Source: Halosimplex litoreum
Lineage (GTDB): Archaea; Halobacteriota; Halobacteria; Halobacteriales; Haloarculaceae
DNA: 64,000 bases
Direction of reading: 5' to 3'
Assembly: GCF_016065055.1 (NCBI RefSeq)
Contig: NZ_CP065856.1
Span: 2,913,836-2,977,835, forward strand
Below the pieces are notes generated by a model. That model worked only from the letters and a program-made list of their open reading frames with translations. It had not been told where the DNA came from and did not search any database. The position numbers and the translations under genes are program-made. Numbering within the stretch: the stretch's first letter is position 1; every line of letters starts with the position of its first letter. Positions 63,171 through 64,000 of this stretch are shown here, one piece after another.

Positions 63171-64000
63171 CTGGGTCGAGTCGGCCGGCTGGCCCACTTC
63201 CGGGTCGATCGACCGTGGCCGGATCGAAGCCCGTCTGGACCGCCTCGTCCGTCTGAACCGGTTCACGATCGCCGTCGTCTTTCCCGTCACCGGGGCCGTC
63301 CTCCTGTTGGCCAGCGCGCTCGGGTGGTTCGCCACCGCGGTCGCGGCGCTCCCCGCACCGCTCGCGAGCGGGCTCGCGTGGCTACCCGAGGCGCTGGCGT
63401 TCAACCCCTGGCTCGTCCTCGTCGGCGTCGTCGTGATGCGCCTGCCGCTCGTCGCGGGCGTCGCGCCGCTTCTCGACCGGCGGGCGACCCTCGCGCTGGT
63501 CGCGCTGGCGGCCTACGCCTACGGGATCGAGTTCGTCGGGGTCACGACCGGGTGGCCCTACGGCGCCTTCGAGTACGGCGTCGCGCTGGGCCCGATGGCC
63601 GGCGGCGTCCCGCTCGCGCTGCCCGTCTTCTTCTTCCCGCTCGTGCTCAACAGCTACCTGCTCTGTCTGCTCCTGCTCGGTGACCTGGCCCGCTCGCCGT
63701 GGGTCCGTCTCCCGGTCGTCGTCGCGACGATCGTCGGCATCGACCTGGTGCTGGACCCGGGCGCCGTCGCGCTGGGCTTCTGGGCGTACGACGGCGGCGG
63801 CGCCTTCTACGGCGTCCCCTGGAGCAACTACGCCGGCTGGGTACTCTCGGCGACGGTCGCCGTCGGCGCCTTCGACTGGGGGCTGGACCGCGAGGCGCTG
63901 CTCGCCCGGTTGGAGGCCTGTCCGTTCATGCTCGACGACATGGTGAGCTTCGTGATCCTGTGGGGCGGGATCAACGCCGCGTTCGGCAACTGGCTCCCGG
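63160..64000 (+). CDS. cruF: Bisanhydrobacterioruberin hydratase CruF (3' truncated by window edge)
   Basis: The frame from ATG 63160 is open to the end of the window (at least 280 codons). The start overlaps lyeJ by 11 nt. Several membrane helices; the family region YAYGIEFVGVTTGWPYGAFEYG is present, followed by LPVFFFPLVLNSYLLCL and WVLSATVAVGAFDWGLD. CruF/DUF422 proteins hydrate the terminal double bonds to give bacterioruberin. The C-terminus lies outside the window. Confidence 0.9.
   Translation, partial: MAPDWVESAGWPTSGSIDRGRIEARLDRLVRLNRFTIAVVFPVTGAVLLLASALGWFATAVAALPAPLASGLAWLPEALAFNPWLVLVGVVVMRLPLVAGVAPLLDRRATLALVALAAYAYGIEFVGVTTGWPYGAFEYGVALGPMAGGVPLALPVFFFPLVLNSYLLCLLLLGDLARSPWVRLPVVVATIVGIDLVLDPGAVALGFWAYDGGGAFYGVPWSNYAGWVLSATVAVGAFDWGLDREALLARLEACPFMLDDMVSFVILWGGINAAFGNWLP

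Overview
The window is about 64 kb of GC-rich DNA from an extremely halophilic archaeon (class Halobacteria). The encoded proteins are strongly acidic. Many genes have a TATA-like box about 25 nt before the start codon, which fits leaderless transcripts. Typical haloarchaeal genes are present: CheF, TFS, ribosomal L10e, HMG-CoA synthase, a PGF-CTERM protein and a bacterioruberin operon. The crtD-lyeJ-cruF order resembles Haloarcula, so a Haloarculaceae-like host is likely but not proven. Both ends of the window cut a gene (an IclR regulator at the left, cruF at the right).

Layout. 0-6 kb is a sugar-acid/pentose locus: IclR regulator, FAH-family 2-keto-3-deoxy-pentonate dehydratase-like enzyme, intracellular GH51 arabinofuranosidase, aldo/keto reductase, extended SDR, then a UspA protein. 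6.1-7.3 kb is a decayed stretch with a frameshifted Gfo/Idh/MocA pseudogene. 7.3-15 kb has a Nudix-like protein, mutL without mutS, a PfkB-like protein with an altered active site, a PGF-CTERM surface protein, an MFS transporter and a LURP-one-like protein. 15-27 kb has a PIG-L deacetylase, a SelA-like PLP protein, uvrA, a beta-propeller, a geranylgeranyl reductase, a YgfZ-like protein, cheF and nth.

27-38 kb holds the most unusual non-coding DNA. Two copies of a roughly 140-nt element (27.76 and 35.19 kb) fold into the same set of hairpins by different sequences. An 11-bp minisatellite lies beside the second copy. The genes here include HIT, a DUF7504-like ATPase, mvaS, a 1247-aa pilin-like PKD protein, DUF2150, a zinc ribbon, a TatD-like hydrolase, a CAP-domain protein, a 31-aa membrane miniprotein similar to the CAP protein's N-terminal anchor, and a NYN nuclease. 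38-47 kb has a motif-eroded ABC ATPase, an arylsulfotransferase-like protein, an RND exporter with an operator-like palindrome, gcvT-gcvH, a tRNA with CAT anticodon, a macro-domain protein and an ATP-grasp protein. 47-60 kb has rpl10e, a PH-like plus Mrr-like large protein, a glutathionyl-hydroquinone-reductase-like GST, beta-RFAP synthase, a RAD55-like ATPase, a coiled-coil/zinc-ribbon pair, TFS, small conserved proteins and a ZIP transporter. 60-64 kb is the bacterioruberin operon crtD-lyeJ-cruF, preceded by a divergent SDR.

No intact insertion sequence, CRISPR array, rRNA or integrase was seen. All function calls come from reading motifs in the translated sequence; no database search was run.
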